Counted from the first letter of the stretch, positions 18,740-27,005 are shown. The stretch is 64,000 bases of DNA from Corynebacterium sp. TAE3-ERU12 (GCF_019209905.1 NZ_JAHUTM010000001.1:124001-188000); one strand, 5' to 3'. Numbers and translations: made by a program. The notes: a model not told the origin generated them from the letters alone.

Positions 18740-18769
18740 TTGCCCCATCGGGTCACTCGGCGGTACACT
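18740..18769 (+). promoter_or_regulatory. Probable promoter of the tRNA-Ser(GCT)/tRNA-Arg(ACG) pair
   Basis: TTGCCC at 18740-18745, 18 nt spacer, TACACT at 18764-18769, about 40 nt before the tRNA-Ser. Confidence 0.4.
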
Positions 18770-18809
18770 TCCACCCCGATAGAGCCGCTAGCCGGTTTTA
18801 TCATCGTGC

Positions 18810-18897
18810 GGAGGCGTGCCAGAGCGGCCGAATGGGGCTCCCTGCTAAGGAGTTGCCTGCTTTTCGCGGGCCGGAGGTTCGAATCCTCTCGCCTCCG
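18810..18897 (+). tRNA. tRNA-Ser (anticodon GCT)
   Basis: Acceptor GGAGGCG/CGCCTCC, anticodon GCT in CTGCTAA, long variable arm, T-loop GGTTCGAATCC. CCA is encoded directly after (18898-18900). Only 4 nt separate it from the next tRNA, so the two are co-transcribed. Confidence 0.95.
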
Positions 18898-18901
18898 CCA
18901 C

Positions 18902-18977
18902 GCGCCCGTAGCTCAACGGATAGAGCATCTGACTACGGATCAGAAGGTTAGGGGTTCGAATCCCTTCGGGCGCACCA
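18902..18977 (+). tRNA. tRNA-Arg (anticodon ACG), copy 1
   Basis: 76 nt with encoded CCA; acceptor GCGCCCG/CGGGCGC, anticodon loop CTACGGA. The ACG anticodon is the one the tadA product of this window would edit to ICG. Confidence 0.95.
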
Positions 18978-18984
18978 CTTCTAG

Positions 18985-19018
18985 CCCCGGTTTTGCATCA
19001 CGCGGAACCGGGGTTTTT
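18985..19018 (+). terminator. Rho-independent terminator after tRNA-Arg copy 1
   Basis: CCCCGGTT / AACCGGGG stem with a 13-nt loop followed by TTTTT. Confidence 0.75.
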
Positions 19019-19103
19019 GCTTGCTGAGCTGCGGATTTGTTCGGTGTGCAGTGCTGGAGTAATGTTTCAATGCGTTGCGCAGACAGGTTCTGCACAGCGG
19101 TAA

Positions 19104-19179
19104 GCGCCCGTAGCTCAACGGATAGAGCATCTGACTACGGATCAGAAGGTTAGGGGTTCGAATCCCTTCGGGCGCACCA
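19104..19179 (+). tRNA. tRNA-Arg (anticodon ACG), copy 2
   Basis: Identical over all 76 nt to the copy at 18902 and followed by a near-identical terminator, so the unit was duplicated in tandem. The spacer between the copies is not duplicated. Confidence 0.95.
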
Positions 19180-19186
19180 CTTCTAG

Positions 19187-19220
19187 CCCCGGTTTTGCAT
19201 GACGCAGAACCGGGGCTTTT
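19187..19220 (+). terminator. Rho-independent terminator after tRNA-Arg copy 2
   Basis: Same CCCCGGTT / AACCGGGG stem as after copy 1, followed by CTTTT; the loop differs at two positions. Confidence 0.7.
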
Positions 19221-19270
19221 GCGTGTGGTGGGGCTGGGGGCTTGCGTTGGGTGGCTGGGTGCTTGTGGGG

Positions 19271-19357
19271 CTTGTGGCGCAGATCCGTACGAATTGCGCA
19301 GATCCGTGCGAAATTCCGTACGGGTTTGCGCAAACGGTACGGATCTGCGCGCGGGGG
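19271..19357 (+). repeat. Inverted-repeat element, copy 1 of 2
   Basis: Outer arms GCGCAGATCCGTAC (19277-19290) and GTACGGATCTGCGC (19337-19350) are perfectly complementary. Inside lie a second, direct copy of CAGATCCGTGCG and a palindrome-rich core (CCGTACGG, TTTGCGCAAA), so the whole could fold into one long nested hairpin. No ribosome site or start signal supports any of the short open frames across it. Confidence 0.7.
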
Positions 19358-19504
19358 GCGGTGGCAGGGGCCAGGAAGAGGGGTGGGAGCGGCGAACTGT
19401 GGGGTGGCCGGTGCGCGGGCGGGCAGTGGGGTGGCCGGGCGCGGTCGTGGCGCTGGGGGTGGGGTGAATGCGGCGGCGTCGGCGTCGGAAAGCTCTGGGG
19501 GAAG

Positions 19505-19591
19505 GCTTGTGGGGCAGATCCGTACGAATTGCACAGATCCGTGCGAAATTCCGTACGGGTTTGCGTAAAAGGTACGGATCTGCGCGCGGGG
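19505..19591 (+). repeat. Inverted-repeat element, copy 2 of 2
   Basis: Same element 235 bp downstream of copy 1, with arms CAGATCCGTAC (19515-19525) and GTACGGATCTG (19572-19582). A few substitutions lie in the inner stem and at the base; the core is unchanged. The 19221-19649 gap holds only these elements and G-rich filler; I see no gene there. Confidence 0.7.
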
Positions 19592-19649
19592 GACGCCGAC
19601 GCGGGCCGCAGGGCAGCAGGAAGCCGCGGCAGGCACCTGCGGCCTCAGG

Positions 19650-20684
19650 CTAGAAAATTTCTAGTCGTGCGCCGAGGTGCTCAGCGTGTTCAAGCTGGGC
19701 GACGTAGTCGGGTTGCTCGAAGTTGACCCGAATCACCGGCCGGTGCGTGTGCGCGGCGATTTCTTTGCTCAAGCCAGGGTCATTGTGACGGCCAGAACGG
19801 ACCTCGTAGCGCATCCGGCTGATATGCCCGGCGGTCACCAGGTTCTTCACCGACCCGTTTTCTTCCAGCTCAGCGCGGGTGGCGGCGAGGAGATCCATCG
19901 CTTCGTCGAGGGCGCCGAGAAGCGCGGTGGAGTTGCTTTCGCACATTGCGCGCACCAGTTTCGGTGAGGTTCCGGCTACGCGAGTGGCGTCGCGGAAGGA
20001 ACCTGCGGCCAGGGAGAGGGCCAGCGCGCCACCGTTATCGCCGACTGCGGCGAGCGCTTCGGCGAGTAGGTGCGGCAGGTGCGAGATCCGGGCTACGGCT
20101 TGGTCGTGGTAGCGGGCGCGGGACGGGATGATTTCCGAGCCCACGGTGGTGCCGAGCTGGATGACCTGCCGGAAGGCGGTTAACCAGCGTTGGCCGGCGC
20201 GCATTCCGGCGCGGCGGGCTTCGTCGGCGAAGTCGAAGGTGACTACCCATACGGCCCCGGCGAAGAGTCCGTTCATGGTGGCGTGCCAGCCGGAGTCGGC
20301 GGTGCCGGCCATGGGGTGGGAGCCGACGTAGCGGCCGGCCATGCGGCGTTTGCGGACTTCTTCGAATACGGGCTGCTTGACGCTGACCACGTCGGTGATG
20401 GTGCAGTTGGGGGCGTGTTCGAGGATGGCGTCGAGCATCGCGGGTACGGCGGGCATGGGCACGGCGATGACGATGAGTGCGTAGTCGTCGTTGGCGCGTT
20501 TGAGGGTTTCTGCGAGGTCTGTGCTGACGTCGTAGCCGTCGGCTTTGGCGCCGCGGGCGGTTCCACCGGGGCGGTTCCAGCCATAGGCCGGGGCCCCCGC
20601 TTCAACGAGATCGCGTAGCAGGGAGCCCCCGATGAGACCCAGGCCCAGGATGCACGTGGGGGTGTCGGGGACAGAAGAGCTCAT
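19650..20684 (-). CDS. tyrA: Prephenate dehydrogenase
   Basis: NAD(P)-dependent oxidative decarboxylation of prephenate to 4-hydroxyphenylpyruvate in tyrosine synthesis. The Rossmann motif GLGLIGGS is at 14-21, and SHPMAGTADSGW and ARYHDQAVARISHLPHLLAEAL carry the TyrA catalytic and binding histidines. The 344-residue length fits a stand-alone TyrA with a short C-terminal domain (about 285-344, HRPVIRVNFEQPDYVAQLEH). Pat, the aminotransferase for the next step, is 1 kb away on the same strand, with the tRNA cluster between. It is divergent from the tadA pair. Confidence 0.92.
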   Translation of the reverse strand: MSSSVPDTPTCILGLGLIGGSLLRDLVEAGAPAYGWNRPGGTARGAKADGYDVSTDLAETLKRANDDYALIVIAVPMPAVPAMLDAILEHAPNCTITDVVSVKQPVFEEVRKRRMAGRYVGSHPMAGTADSGWHATMNGLFAGAVWVVTFDFADEARRAGMRAGQRWLTAFRQVIQLGTTVGSEIIPSRARYHDQAVARISHLPHLLAEALAAVGDNGGALALSLAAGSFRDATRVAGTSPKLVRAMCESNSTALLGALDEAMDLLAATRAELEENGSVKNLVTAGHISRMRYEVRSGRHNDPGLSKEIAAHTHRPVIRVNFEQPDYVAQLEHAEHLGARLEIF

Positions 20685-20708
20685 CTGACAACTATCGCAT
20701 ATCCGGGC

Positions 20709-20714
20709 TACCGT
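20709..20714 (+). promoter_or_regulatory. -10 element of the tadA pair (near-leaderless)
   Basis: TACCGT, 8 nt before the ATG at 20723. Confidence 0.4.
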
Positions 20715-20722
20715 TGTGAGTT

Positions 20723-21256
20723 ATGAGCACCACCTACCGGGATACAAACGATAGCGATGAGGATTGTTCCTACGCTGTCGCGGTAACCCTGACTGACGGC
20801 GGCTGGCAAGTAACTGAGCTTTCCGACGCTGCCCTCGACTCGTTGGATGAGACTGTCGCGCAGCTGCGTCGGATGCGCGCTGAGCAGGCGTGTTTCGCGT
20901 TGTTGAACGTCGATGATGATTATTTCGTCATTGTGCGTACGGCGCCGGATTCGGTACGTCTTGTGCTTTCCGACGCTACTGCTGCGGCCAGCGATGATCT
21001 TGCTGCTGATGTGATGGATGAGCTTGATGAGGACATCATCGACGCTGATGATGACGAGATCGAGCAGATGGACGCTTGGCCTGAGGGAGATATGGAGATC
21101 CTCGCTGATTTAGGCCTGGCCGAGGATATGTTGGCCGTCATTTGTGAAGACCAGGAATTGTGGGCCAGCGAGCAGTTGCACGCGGTGGCCCAGGTCTTGG
21201 GCTTTGAGGATGAGTTGGCTGAGACCACTGGTTTCGAGCCTGAGGACAGTGACTAA
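20723..21256 (+). CDS. tRNA adenosine deaminase-associated protein
   Basis: Member of the actinobacterial family found beside tadA (TIGR03941 as I recall it); biochemical role unknown. 177 residues, strongly acidic in the middle (DVMDELDEDIIDADDDEIEQ) and at the end, with a beta-rich N-terminal part (CSYAVAVTLTDGGWQVTEL) and FALLNVDDDYFVIVR. It is soluble with no catalytic motif. Its last codons overlap the tadA GTG start by 8 nt, so the two proteins are translationally coupled, which supports a shared complex. Confidence 0.85.
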   Translation: MSTTYRDTNDSDEDCSYAVAVTLTDGGWQVTELSDAALDSLDETVAQLRRMRAEQACFALLNVDDDYFVIVRTAPDSVRLVLSDATAAASDDLAADVMDELDEDIIDADDDEIEQMDAWPEGDMEILADLGLAEDMLAVICEDQELWASEQLHAVAQVLGFEDELAETTGFEPEDSD

Positions 21257-21809
21257 GCCCGCAGCGCCCTTGCCCGCCGAACCTGCCGAACCTGCTGGTG
21301 GTGGGTCGGTGTTGCCGCGCCCTGCCTGGCGGCTTCGCGATGAGCAGTGGATGCGTCGTGCCATTGCAGTGGCTCGTGCTACCCCGGACTGTGATGTGCC
21401 GGTGGGGGCGGTTGTGGTTGGCCCTGATGGTGCTGTTGTGGCCACTGGGGTGAACCGTCGGGAGGCGGATAGTGACCCATTGGCGCACGCTGAGGTGCTT
21501 GCTTTGCGTGAGGCAGCGGCGGTGGTGCGTGATGGTTGGCGCCTTGAGCAGTGCACTTTAGTGGTGACGTTGGAGCCATGTGTGATGTGCGCTGGGGCGG
21601 CGGTGATGGCCCGGGTGGGGCGGATTGTTTTCGGTGCTTGGTCGGAGAAGACCGGCGCGTGCGGTTCGATGGTGGATGTGGTGCGCGAGCCAGCGCATTC
21701 ATTTATTCCACAGCTCAGTGGGGGAGTGCTGGCTGAGGAGTGCGCGCAGTTGTTGCCGGAGTTCTTCCGGGGCCGGCGCGGCGGCGCTAGCAAACCCCCA
21801 TGTGAATAG
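21249..21809 (+). CDS. tadA: tRNA(adenine34) deaminase TadA
   Basis: Zinc-dependent deaminase that converts A34 to inosine in tRNA-Arg(ACG), two copies of which lie 2 kb upstream. The HAE motif with the proton-shuttling glutamate is at 80-82, and PCVMC supplies the zinc cysteines C111 and C114. The GTG at 21249 (VTKPAAPLPAEP) is used because it overlaps the preceding stop. The resulting 186 residues include a proline-rich tail of about 25 residues before the catalytic domain; an internal ATG at residue 35 would still leave a complete domain. Confidence 0.9.
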   Translation: MTKPAAPLPAEPAEPAGGGSVLPRPAWRLRDEQWMRRAIAVARATPDCDVPVGAVVVGPDGAVVATGVNRREADSDPLAHAEVLALREAAAVVRDGWRLEQCTLVVTLEPCVMCAGAAVMARVGRIVFGAWSEKTGACGSMVDVVREPAHSFIPQLSGGVLAEECAQLLPEFFRGRRGGASKPPCE

Positions 21810-21957
21810 TGTTAGTGCAGCGCAGGATAACTTTTTGGTGAATTATTTGCGCGGTGGTGGGCAGGATTGATTCCGCGCACTATGGTTGGTCGGTACCCGG
21901 TTCAAGGCCAGGGTGGGTGAGGTTTCACCCATAACGTCATCCATGAAGGAGATATAC

Positions 21958-22149
21958 ATGAGCGACCTTTCTAACAAGGCTGAAGAGCTCGGCGGCAAGG
22001 CTAAGGAAGCTGCTGGCGACGCCACCAACAACCAGGATCTGAAGGCCGAGGGCCAGGGCGACCAGGCTCAGTCCAAGATCAAGCAGGGCGTCGAAGACGT
22101 CAAGGACAAGGCTGCCGAAGCTTTGGGCAAGATCACCGGCGACAAGTAA
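21958..22149 (+). CDS. CsbD-family stress protein
   Basis: 63-residue, highly charged and helical protein of the CsbD family, small proteins induced by general stress in many bacteria; molecular role unknown. The family pattern is seen in NKAEELGGKAKEAAGDATNN and KIKQGVEDVKDKAAEALGK. ATG 21958 has a strong ribosome site, AAGGAG with a 7-nt spacer, suggesting high translation. It is a single gene between tadA and tRNA-Ser(CGA), with about 150 bp of upstream sequence in which I could not fix a promoter. Confidence 0.88.
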   Translation: MSDLSNKAEELGGKAKEAAGDATNNQDLKAEGQGDQAQSKIKQGVEDVKDKAAEALGKITGDK

Positions 22150-22288
22150 GTCGGTATGACTTTTGTCGTGCCCCCGGTTGCACCTTTTGTGGTTGCTTCC
22201 GGGGGTCACGTTATTGTGACCGCCGCGCTCTAGGCTGTTTAAGCAGCGGGTTTGGCGGTTTTTAGCCTGGACGGTAACGTCAGGCGAC

Positions 22289-22375
22289 GGTGGCGTGTCC
22301 GAGCGGCCGAAGGTACTCGCCTCGAAAGCGAGTGTCGCGTAACAGCGACCGGGGGTTCAAATCCCTCCGCCACCG
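22289..22375 (+). tRNA. tRNA-Ser (anticodon CGA)
   Basis: Acceptor GGTGGCG/CGCCACC, anticodon CGA in CTCGAAA, long variable arm, T-loop GGTTCAAATCC. CCA is encoded at 22376-22378. Confidence 0.95.
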
Positions 22376-22383
22376 CCAACGGG

Positions 22384-22421
22384 AAACCCCGTGGTCTGTT
22401 TGCTCAGGCCACGGGGTTTTT
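22384..22421 (+). terminator. Rho-independent terminator after tRNA-Ser(CGA)
   Basis: AAACCCCGTGG / CCACGGGGTTTTT with a 14-nt loop; a strong stem with a T-run. Confidence 0.8.
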
Positions 22422-22508
22422 GCATCGAGGGTTTGTCCACCGAACCCGTACCATGGCAGATGGCGTGCAGCTTGCCATGCCGGAAGCGTCCGAAGGGGAT
22501 ATTCAACG

Positions 22509-24965
22509 ATGGCCAAAGCCCTTTTCCAGCTGGGTCGCTGGTCCTTTGTACACAGGAAAATCGTCATTATTGCGTGGATCATCATCCTCGCTGCTGTTGG
22601 TGGTGCCGCTGGTGCCCTGCAGAAGGGCTTCTCCGACGCTTTTGAGTTGCCGGGTGCTCCGTCATCGAAGGCCGCGAAGCTGCTGACTGATACTTTCGGC
22701 GATGCGGCGAACCCCATCAAGGAAAACTCGGTGACCTTGGTTTTCGGCGCCCCGGAGGGGGAGAAGCTCACCGACCCGGAGAATTCCGCGGCGGTGGATG
22801 AGGTTGTTTCTTATATCAAGGACAATGTCGGCCAGATCTCCTCTGATATGCAGCTGGCTAATCCGGTGACACTCGATCCGAAGCAGCGTGCGGCCATTAT
22901 TGACGGGTCGGTGGAGTCCGGGATGCCGCGTGATGTTGCCGAGCGGGATGCTTATTTCCTCCGGGTGCTTTCCGACGACGCCACCGTCGGCACCGCCCGT
23001 TTTGTTTTCGGGGTGGATGCGCCGGATGAGATTAAGCCGGAGAACCGGCAGGGCGTGATTGATGCGATGGAGATGGGCCGTGAGGCTGGTCTTGAGGTCA
23101 ATGCGATGGGTCCGGGGTTTTTCGACCCGGTCGTTATTTCCCCGATTTCTGAGATTGTGGGCATGGGGGTGGCGTTTCTGGTCATGGTCATCGCCTTCGG
23201 TTCGGTGGTTGCTGCTGGGCTGCCGCTGATTTCGGCGATGGTGGGGGTAGGCATTGGTGGTGCGGGAATTGTGCTGCTCACAGCCTTTTATGACGTGAAC
23301 TCTTCCACCCCGGTGCTGGCCATCATGATTGGCTTGGCGGTGGGTATTGACTACGCGCTGCTGATTATGGCGCGCTACCGGGCGGAGCTGGTTGCGGGAA
23401 TTAAGCGTGCCGACGCTGCGGGCTTGGCCTGCGGCACGGCAGGGTCGTCGGTGGTTTTCGCGGGCCTGACGGTGCTTATTGCCTTAGCTGCCTTGGTGGC
23501 GGTGCAGATTCCGTTCTTGTCGCTGATGGGCATTTCGGCCGCGGTGACGGTGGCGATGGCGGTGCTGATTTCGTTGACGTTCGTCCCGGCCATGTTTGGT
23601 GTTTTTGGGTCGAAGATTTTTGCGTGGTCGATTCCTGGTGTGGCCGGCAACCCGGTGCGCGGCAAGCGGGTTTCTTTATTCGGGTCGAAGACGATGGGCC
23701 GTCGTTGGGTGGAGCTGGTGCACCGTTTCCCGGCGCTGTTTTTGATTGCGGTGCTGTTGGGTTTGGTGGCCTTGGCGTTGCCGGCGCGGCACCTGGATTT
23801 GGCGTTGCCGTCGGATTCGACATTGCCGTATGACTCCACGCAGCGGCAGGCTGTGATGATGGCCGAGGATGCGTTCGGCCCGGGCAGTTCGGCCCAGATT
23901 ATTGGTGTGGTCGATGCCCGTGAGGTTGATGCGGATGCCCCGGCGTTGGCTCCGCTGGTGGAGGGCATTACCGCCACCGATCCGGAGAAGTCCCGTGCCG
24001 ATGCCGCGCGGTTGGCGTCGTTTAGCTACTCAGTGGAGCAGTTGAAGAACAACGCCCATGTGGGGCATGTGCAGATCATTGGGGTTAATGATGATCAGAC
24101 CGCCGCGCAGCTGCTGATCACCCCAACCACGGGCCCGCTTAATGAGGACACCAAGAAGCTCATCCAAGCGCTGCGCGCGCAGCAGAACCAGATTGAGACG
24201 GCTGCCGGTATCGGCTTGGGCTTTACTGGTTTGGTCCCGATTATGAATGACGTCACCGATCAGCTTGCCGACGCTATGCCCATCTACCTGGCGATTGTTG
24301 TCGGCCTGGCGATTATCTTGCTGCTGCTTGTGTTCCGTTCGCTGACGGTGCCGCTGACCGCCGGGGTGGGCTTTTTGCTGTCGGTGGGGGCCGCTTTCGG
24401 CCTGACCGTGCTGTTCTGGCAGGACGGCCTGTGGGGCCTGGTGGATACGCCCGGCCCGCTGATTTCCTTCATGCCGATTTTCCTTATCGGTGTGACCTTC
24501 GGCCTGGCCATGGACTACCAGGTTTTCTTGGTGTCTCGGATGCGGGAGCATTACACCAAGTCGCGCGGTAAGGCCACGGAAGGTTCCGGCTACACCGCCG
24601 TGGAGGAATCTGTGGTGGAAGGTTTCGCCCTGGGGGCCCGCGTGGTCACCGCCGCCGCCATCATTATGACCAGTGTGTTCGTGGCGTTCATTGGCCAGGA
24701 TCTGGCATTTGTGAAGATTTTCGGTTTCGCTTTGGGCGCTGCTGTGCTTTTCGATGCATTCCTGGTCCGCATGACCTTCATCCCGGCGTCCATGTTTTTG
24801 CTGGGCCGCGCTGTGTGGTGGCTGCCGAAGTGGCTGGACCGCATATTGCCGTCGGTTGATGTGGAGGGCGAAGGCATCGAGGATCATCGCAACGAACTAC
24901 TCGCGGAGGCCAAGCGCGCCTCCGGTGAGGAATTGACCACCAGTACCGGAAGGCATCATCTGTGA
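22509..24965 (+). CDS. MMPL-family (RND-like) membrane transporter
   Basis: Twelve-helix proton-driven transporter of the MMPL/RND superfamily. The first helix is near residues 15-35, a large extracytoplasmic domain follows, then a five-helix bundle (VGMGVAFLVMVIAFGSVV to FVPAMFGVF) with GLAVGIDYALLIMARYR, a second extracytoplasmic domain, and a second bundle with GLAMDYQVFLVSRMREHY. These two helix segments carry the Asp-Tyr pairs used for proton relay. At 818 aa it is close to trehalose-lipid and siderophore MmpL proteins, but the substrate cannot be read from sequence. ATG 22509 follows AAGGGGA. The stop overlaps the tgt start (GTGA). Confidence 0.88.
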   Translation: MAKALFQLGRWSFVHRKIVIIAWIIILAAVGGAAGALQKGFSDAFELPGAPSSKAAKLLTDTFGDAANPIKENSVTLVFGAPEGEKLTDPENSAAVDEVVSYIKDNVGQISSDMQLANPVTLDPKQRAAIIDGSVESGMPRDVAERDAYFLRVLSDDATVGTARFVFGVDAPDEIKPENRQGVIDAMEMGREAGLEVNAMGPGFFDPVVISPISEIVGMGVAFLVMVIAFGSVVAAGLPLISAMVGVGIGGAGIVLLTAFYDVNSSTPVLAIMIGLAVGIDYALLIMARYRAELVAGIKRADAAGLACGTAGSSVVFAGLTVLIALAALVAVQIPFLSLMGISAAVTVAMAVLISLTFVPAMFGVFGSKIFAWSIPGVAGNPVRGKRVSLFGSKTMGRRWVELVHRFPALFLIAVLLGLVALALPARHLDLALPSDSTLPYDSTQRQAVMMAEDAFGPGSSAQIIGVVDAREVDADAPALAPLVEGITATDPEKSRADAARLASFSYSVEQLKNNAHVGHVQIIGVNDDQTAAQLLITPTTGPLNEDTKKLIQALRAQQNQIETAAGIGLGFTGLVPIMNDVTDQLADAMPIYLAIVVGLAIILLLLVFRSLTVPLTAGVGFLLSVGAAFGLTVLFWQDGLWGLVDTPGPLISFMPIFLIGVTFGLAMDYQVFLVSRMREHYTKSRGKATEGSGYTAVEESVVEGFALGARVVTAAAIIMTSVFVAFIGQDLAFVKIFGFALGAAVLFDAFLVRMTFIPASMFLLGRAVWWLPKWLDRILPSVDVEGEGIEDHRNELLAEAKRASGEELTTSTGRHHL

Positions 24966-26245
24966 GCGAGTCACAAGGTTTTGAGGTCACTGCGGGTATC
25001 GCCGACGGCCCCGGCCGCGCTGGCATTATCCGCACCCCGCATGGGCAGATCGCCACCCCGGCGTTTATCCCGGTGGGCACGAAGGCCACGGTGAAGACCC
25101 TCACCCCGGAGCAGGTCCGCTCCACCGGGGCGCAGGCTATTCTCGCCAACGCTTATCACCTGTATTTGCAGCCCGGCTCGGATGTGGTTGAGGCCGCCGG
25201 TGGGTTAGCGAAGTTCTCCGCGTGGAATGGCCCGACATATACCGACTCTGGTGGTTTCCAGGTGATGAGCCTGGGCGTGGGGTTTAAGAAGACCTTGGCG
25301 ATGGATGTGTCGGGCCTGCAGAACGATGATGTGGTCGCGCCGGGCAAGACCCGCAACGCCTTCGTCGACGAGGAGGGGGTGACGTTCCGTTCGCATATCG
25401 ACGGCAGTGAGCACCGGTTTACTCCTGAGGTGTCGATGGGGATTCAGCACCGGCTTGGGGCGGACATCATTTTCGCTTTCGATGAGCTGACCACGTTGAT
25501 GAATACCCGCGGTTACCAGGTGGATTCGGTTGAGCGCACACGTCGGTGGGCGCGCCGGTGCCTGGCTGAGCACAACCGGCTGAGCGTGGAACGCAATCAG
25601 GTTCCGGGCATGGCGGCTTCGCTGGCCGCGAACCAGTTGCCGCAGCAGCAGTTGTGGGGTGTGGTGCAGGGCGCCCAGTATGAGGATCTGCGCCGCAGCG
25701 CCGCGCAGGGGCTGGTGGCGTTATCTGATGAGTTCGAGGCCGAGGGCCTGCGTGGTTTCGCTGGCTATGGCATCGGCGGCGCCTTGGAGAAGCATAATTT
25801 GGGCACGATTGTGCGCTGGGTAGCCGAGGAGCTTCCCGACGAGCGCCCCCGGCACTTGCTGGGCATTTCTGAGCCGGACGATATTTTTGCCGCGGTGGCG
25901 GCCGGCGCGGACACTTTTGATTGTGTGGCGCCGACCCGGCTGGCGCGCCGCGGCGGGATTTATACCCGCGATGGCCGGATCACATTGACCAATGCTCGTT
26001 TTAAGCGTGATTTCGGGCCGCTGGACCCGTTCACCCATTCGCCGATTTCGGAGCAGTACAGCCGGGCGTACCTGCATCATTTGCTCAAGGCGAAGGAGTT
26101 CCTGGCGGGCACTATTTGCACCATCCACAACCTGTTTTTCATGGTCACGTTGGTTGATGACATCCGCGCGGCGATTGAGCAGGGCCGGTTCGAGGAGTTC
26201 CGGGAGGAGTTCATGGGCCGCTATTACGCGGGCAAGAAGGCCTAG
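24962..26245 (+). CDS. tgt: tRNA-guanine(34) transglycosylase, divergent zinc site
   Basis: Exchanges G34 of tRNA(Asp, Asn, His, Tyr) for a queuosine precursor base. Catalytic aspartates are present: D95 in TDSGGFQ and nucleophile D320 in FDCVAPTR. The 427-residue length is slightly above the usual 375-385. The structural zinc site is unusual: the three cysteines of C-x-C-x2-C are replaced by T358, S360 and S363 (FTHSPISEQYSRAYLHHL), while the fourth ligand, H389, remains. FDELTTLMNTRGYQ also departs from the common form. It is coupled to the MMPL gene and neighbours the salvage genes yhhQ and gluQ. Confidence 0.88.
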   Translation: MSESQGFEVTAGIADGPGRAGIIRTPHGQIATPAFIPVGTKATVKTLTPEQVRSTGAQAILANAYHLYLQPGSDVVEAAGGLAKFSAWNGPTYTDSGGFQVMSLGVGFKKTLAMDVSGLQNDDVVAPGKTRNAFVDEEGVTFRSHIDGSEHRFTPEVSMGIQHRLGADIIFAFDELTTLMNTRGYQVDSVERTRRWARRCLAEHNRLSVERNQVPGMAASLAANQLPQQQLWGVVQGAQYEDLRRSAAQGLVALSDEFEAEGLRGFAGYGIGGALEKHNLGTIVRWVAEELPDERPRHLLGISEPDDIFAAVAAGADTFDCVAPTRLARRGGIYTRDGRITLTNARFKRDFGPLDPFTHSPISEQYSRAYLHHLLKAKEFLAGTICTIHNLFFMVTLVDDIRAAIEQGRFEEFREEFMGRYYAGKKA

Positions 26246-26262
26246 TTCAGGGCCTGTGGCTG

Positions 26263-26997
26263 CTAGCTGGTGGCGTGGTCGTAGTAGCCCTCGCGTTTTT
26301 TCACCCAGGCGATGACGGCGTAGGTCACTGGCAGCATCAGGATTTCCACGGAGGTTTTCCACACGAAGCCGACGATGACGTAGTTGATGAAGTCACCGGC
26401 GGTGGAAATGCCGATGACGGGGGCGGCTATTGAGCAGAAGATGAGGGTGTCGACGAATTCGCCGACCACGGTGGAGCCGATCAGTCGCGCCCAGAGGGAT
26501 TTTTCGCCGGTGCGGCGTTTGATGCTCACCAGCGACCAGGCGTTGAGTAGTTGGCCCACCAGGTAGCCGGCCAGGCCTGCCAGTACGAGTTGCGGTACCG
26601 ACCCGAGAACGGAGCCGAAGGCTTCTTGGTTGTCGTAGAACGGGGCGGCCGGTAGTGCGATGGCGATCTGGAAACATGCTGTGGCCAGTGCGAGCACCCC
26701 GAATCCGGTCCACACGGCGCGTCTGGTGGCGCGGAAGCCGTAGCACTCGGAGAGCACGTCGCCGATGACGTAGCTGAGGGGGAATAGGAAGAACGCGGCG
26801 TCGGTGACTAGCGGCCCGATGAGGACGCCTTTGGTGGCGTTGATATTGGAGATCAGCAGCACGCCGACGAATAGTGCGAGCAGCGTCGGGTGCAGTGAGT
26901 GCGGGATGGGGATGTGGTGGGGTTCGGTGCTGGGATTGTCGGACGCGGCCGGTGTGGTCGCGCCCTGCCCAGGCCCGCTCGGGGTGGTTTCAGTCAT
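26263..26997 (-). CDS. yhhQ: Queuosine precursor transporter YhhQ (VUT family)
   Basis: Membrane transporter of the vitamin-uptake-like (VUT/YhhQ) family, which brings in preQ0/preQ1 or related bases for tRNA queuosine. 244 residues with about six to seven helices; SYVIGDVLSECYGFRATRRAVW is the conserved cytoplasmic signature. A proline-rich N-terminal tail of about 30 residues precedes the first helix. It converges on tgt (17 bp gap) and is divergent from gluQ over 41 bp. This grouping supports import of a queuosine precursor instead of de novo synthesis, although queC/D/E/F/A/G could lie elsewhere in the genome. Confidence 0.88.
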   Translation of the reverse strand: MTETTPSGPGQGATTPAASDNPSTEPHHIPIPHSLHPTLLALFVGVLLISNINATKGVLIGPLVTDAAFFLFPLSYVIGDVLSECYGFRATRRAVWTGFGVLALATACFQIAIALPAAPFYDNQEAFGSVLGSVPQLVLAGLAGYLVGQLLNAWSLVSIKRRTGEKSLWARLIGSTVVGEFVDTLIFCSIAAPVIGISTAGDFINYVIVGFVWKTSVEILMLPVTYAVIAWVKKREGYYDHATS

Positions 26998-27005
26998 GGC
27001 TGGTC

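Noticed and set aside
19142..19653. Several overlapping open frames across the twin repeat region (up to 175 codons)
   Set aside because: They translate the inverted repeats in all frames, have no ribosome sites and no recognisable domains.
19650..20684. Integrative element near the tRNA cluster
   Set aside because: No integrase, transposase or att-like partial tRNA is present. The flanking genes (pat, tyrA, tadA) are core metabolism.
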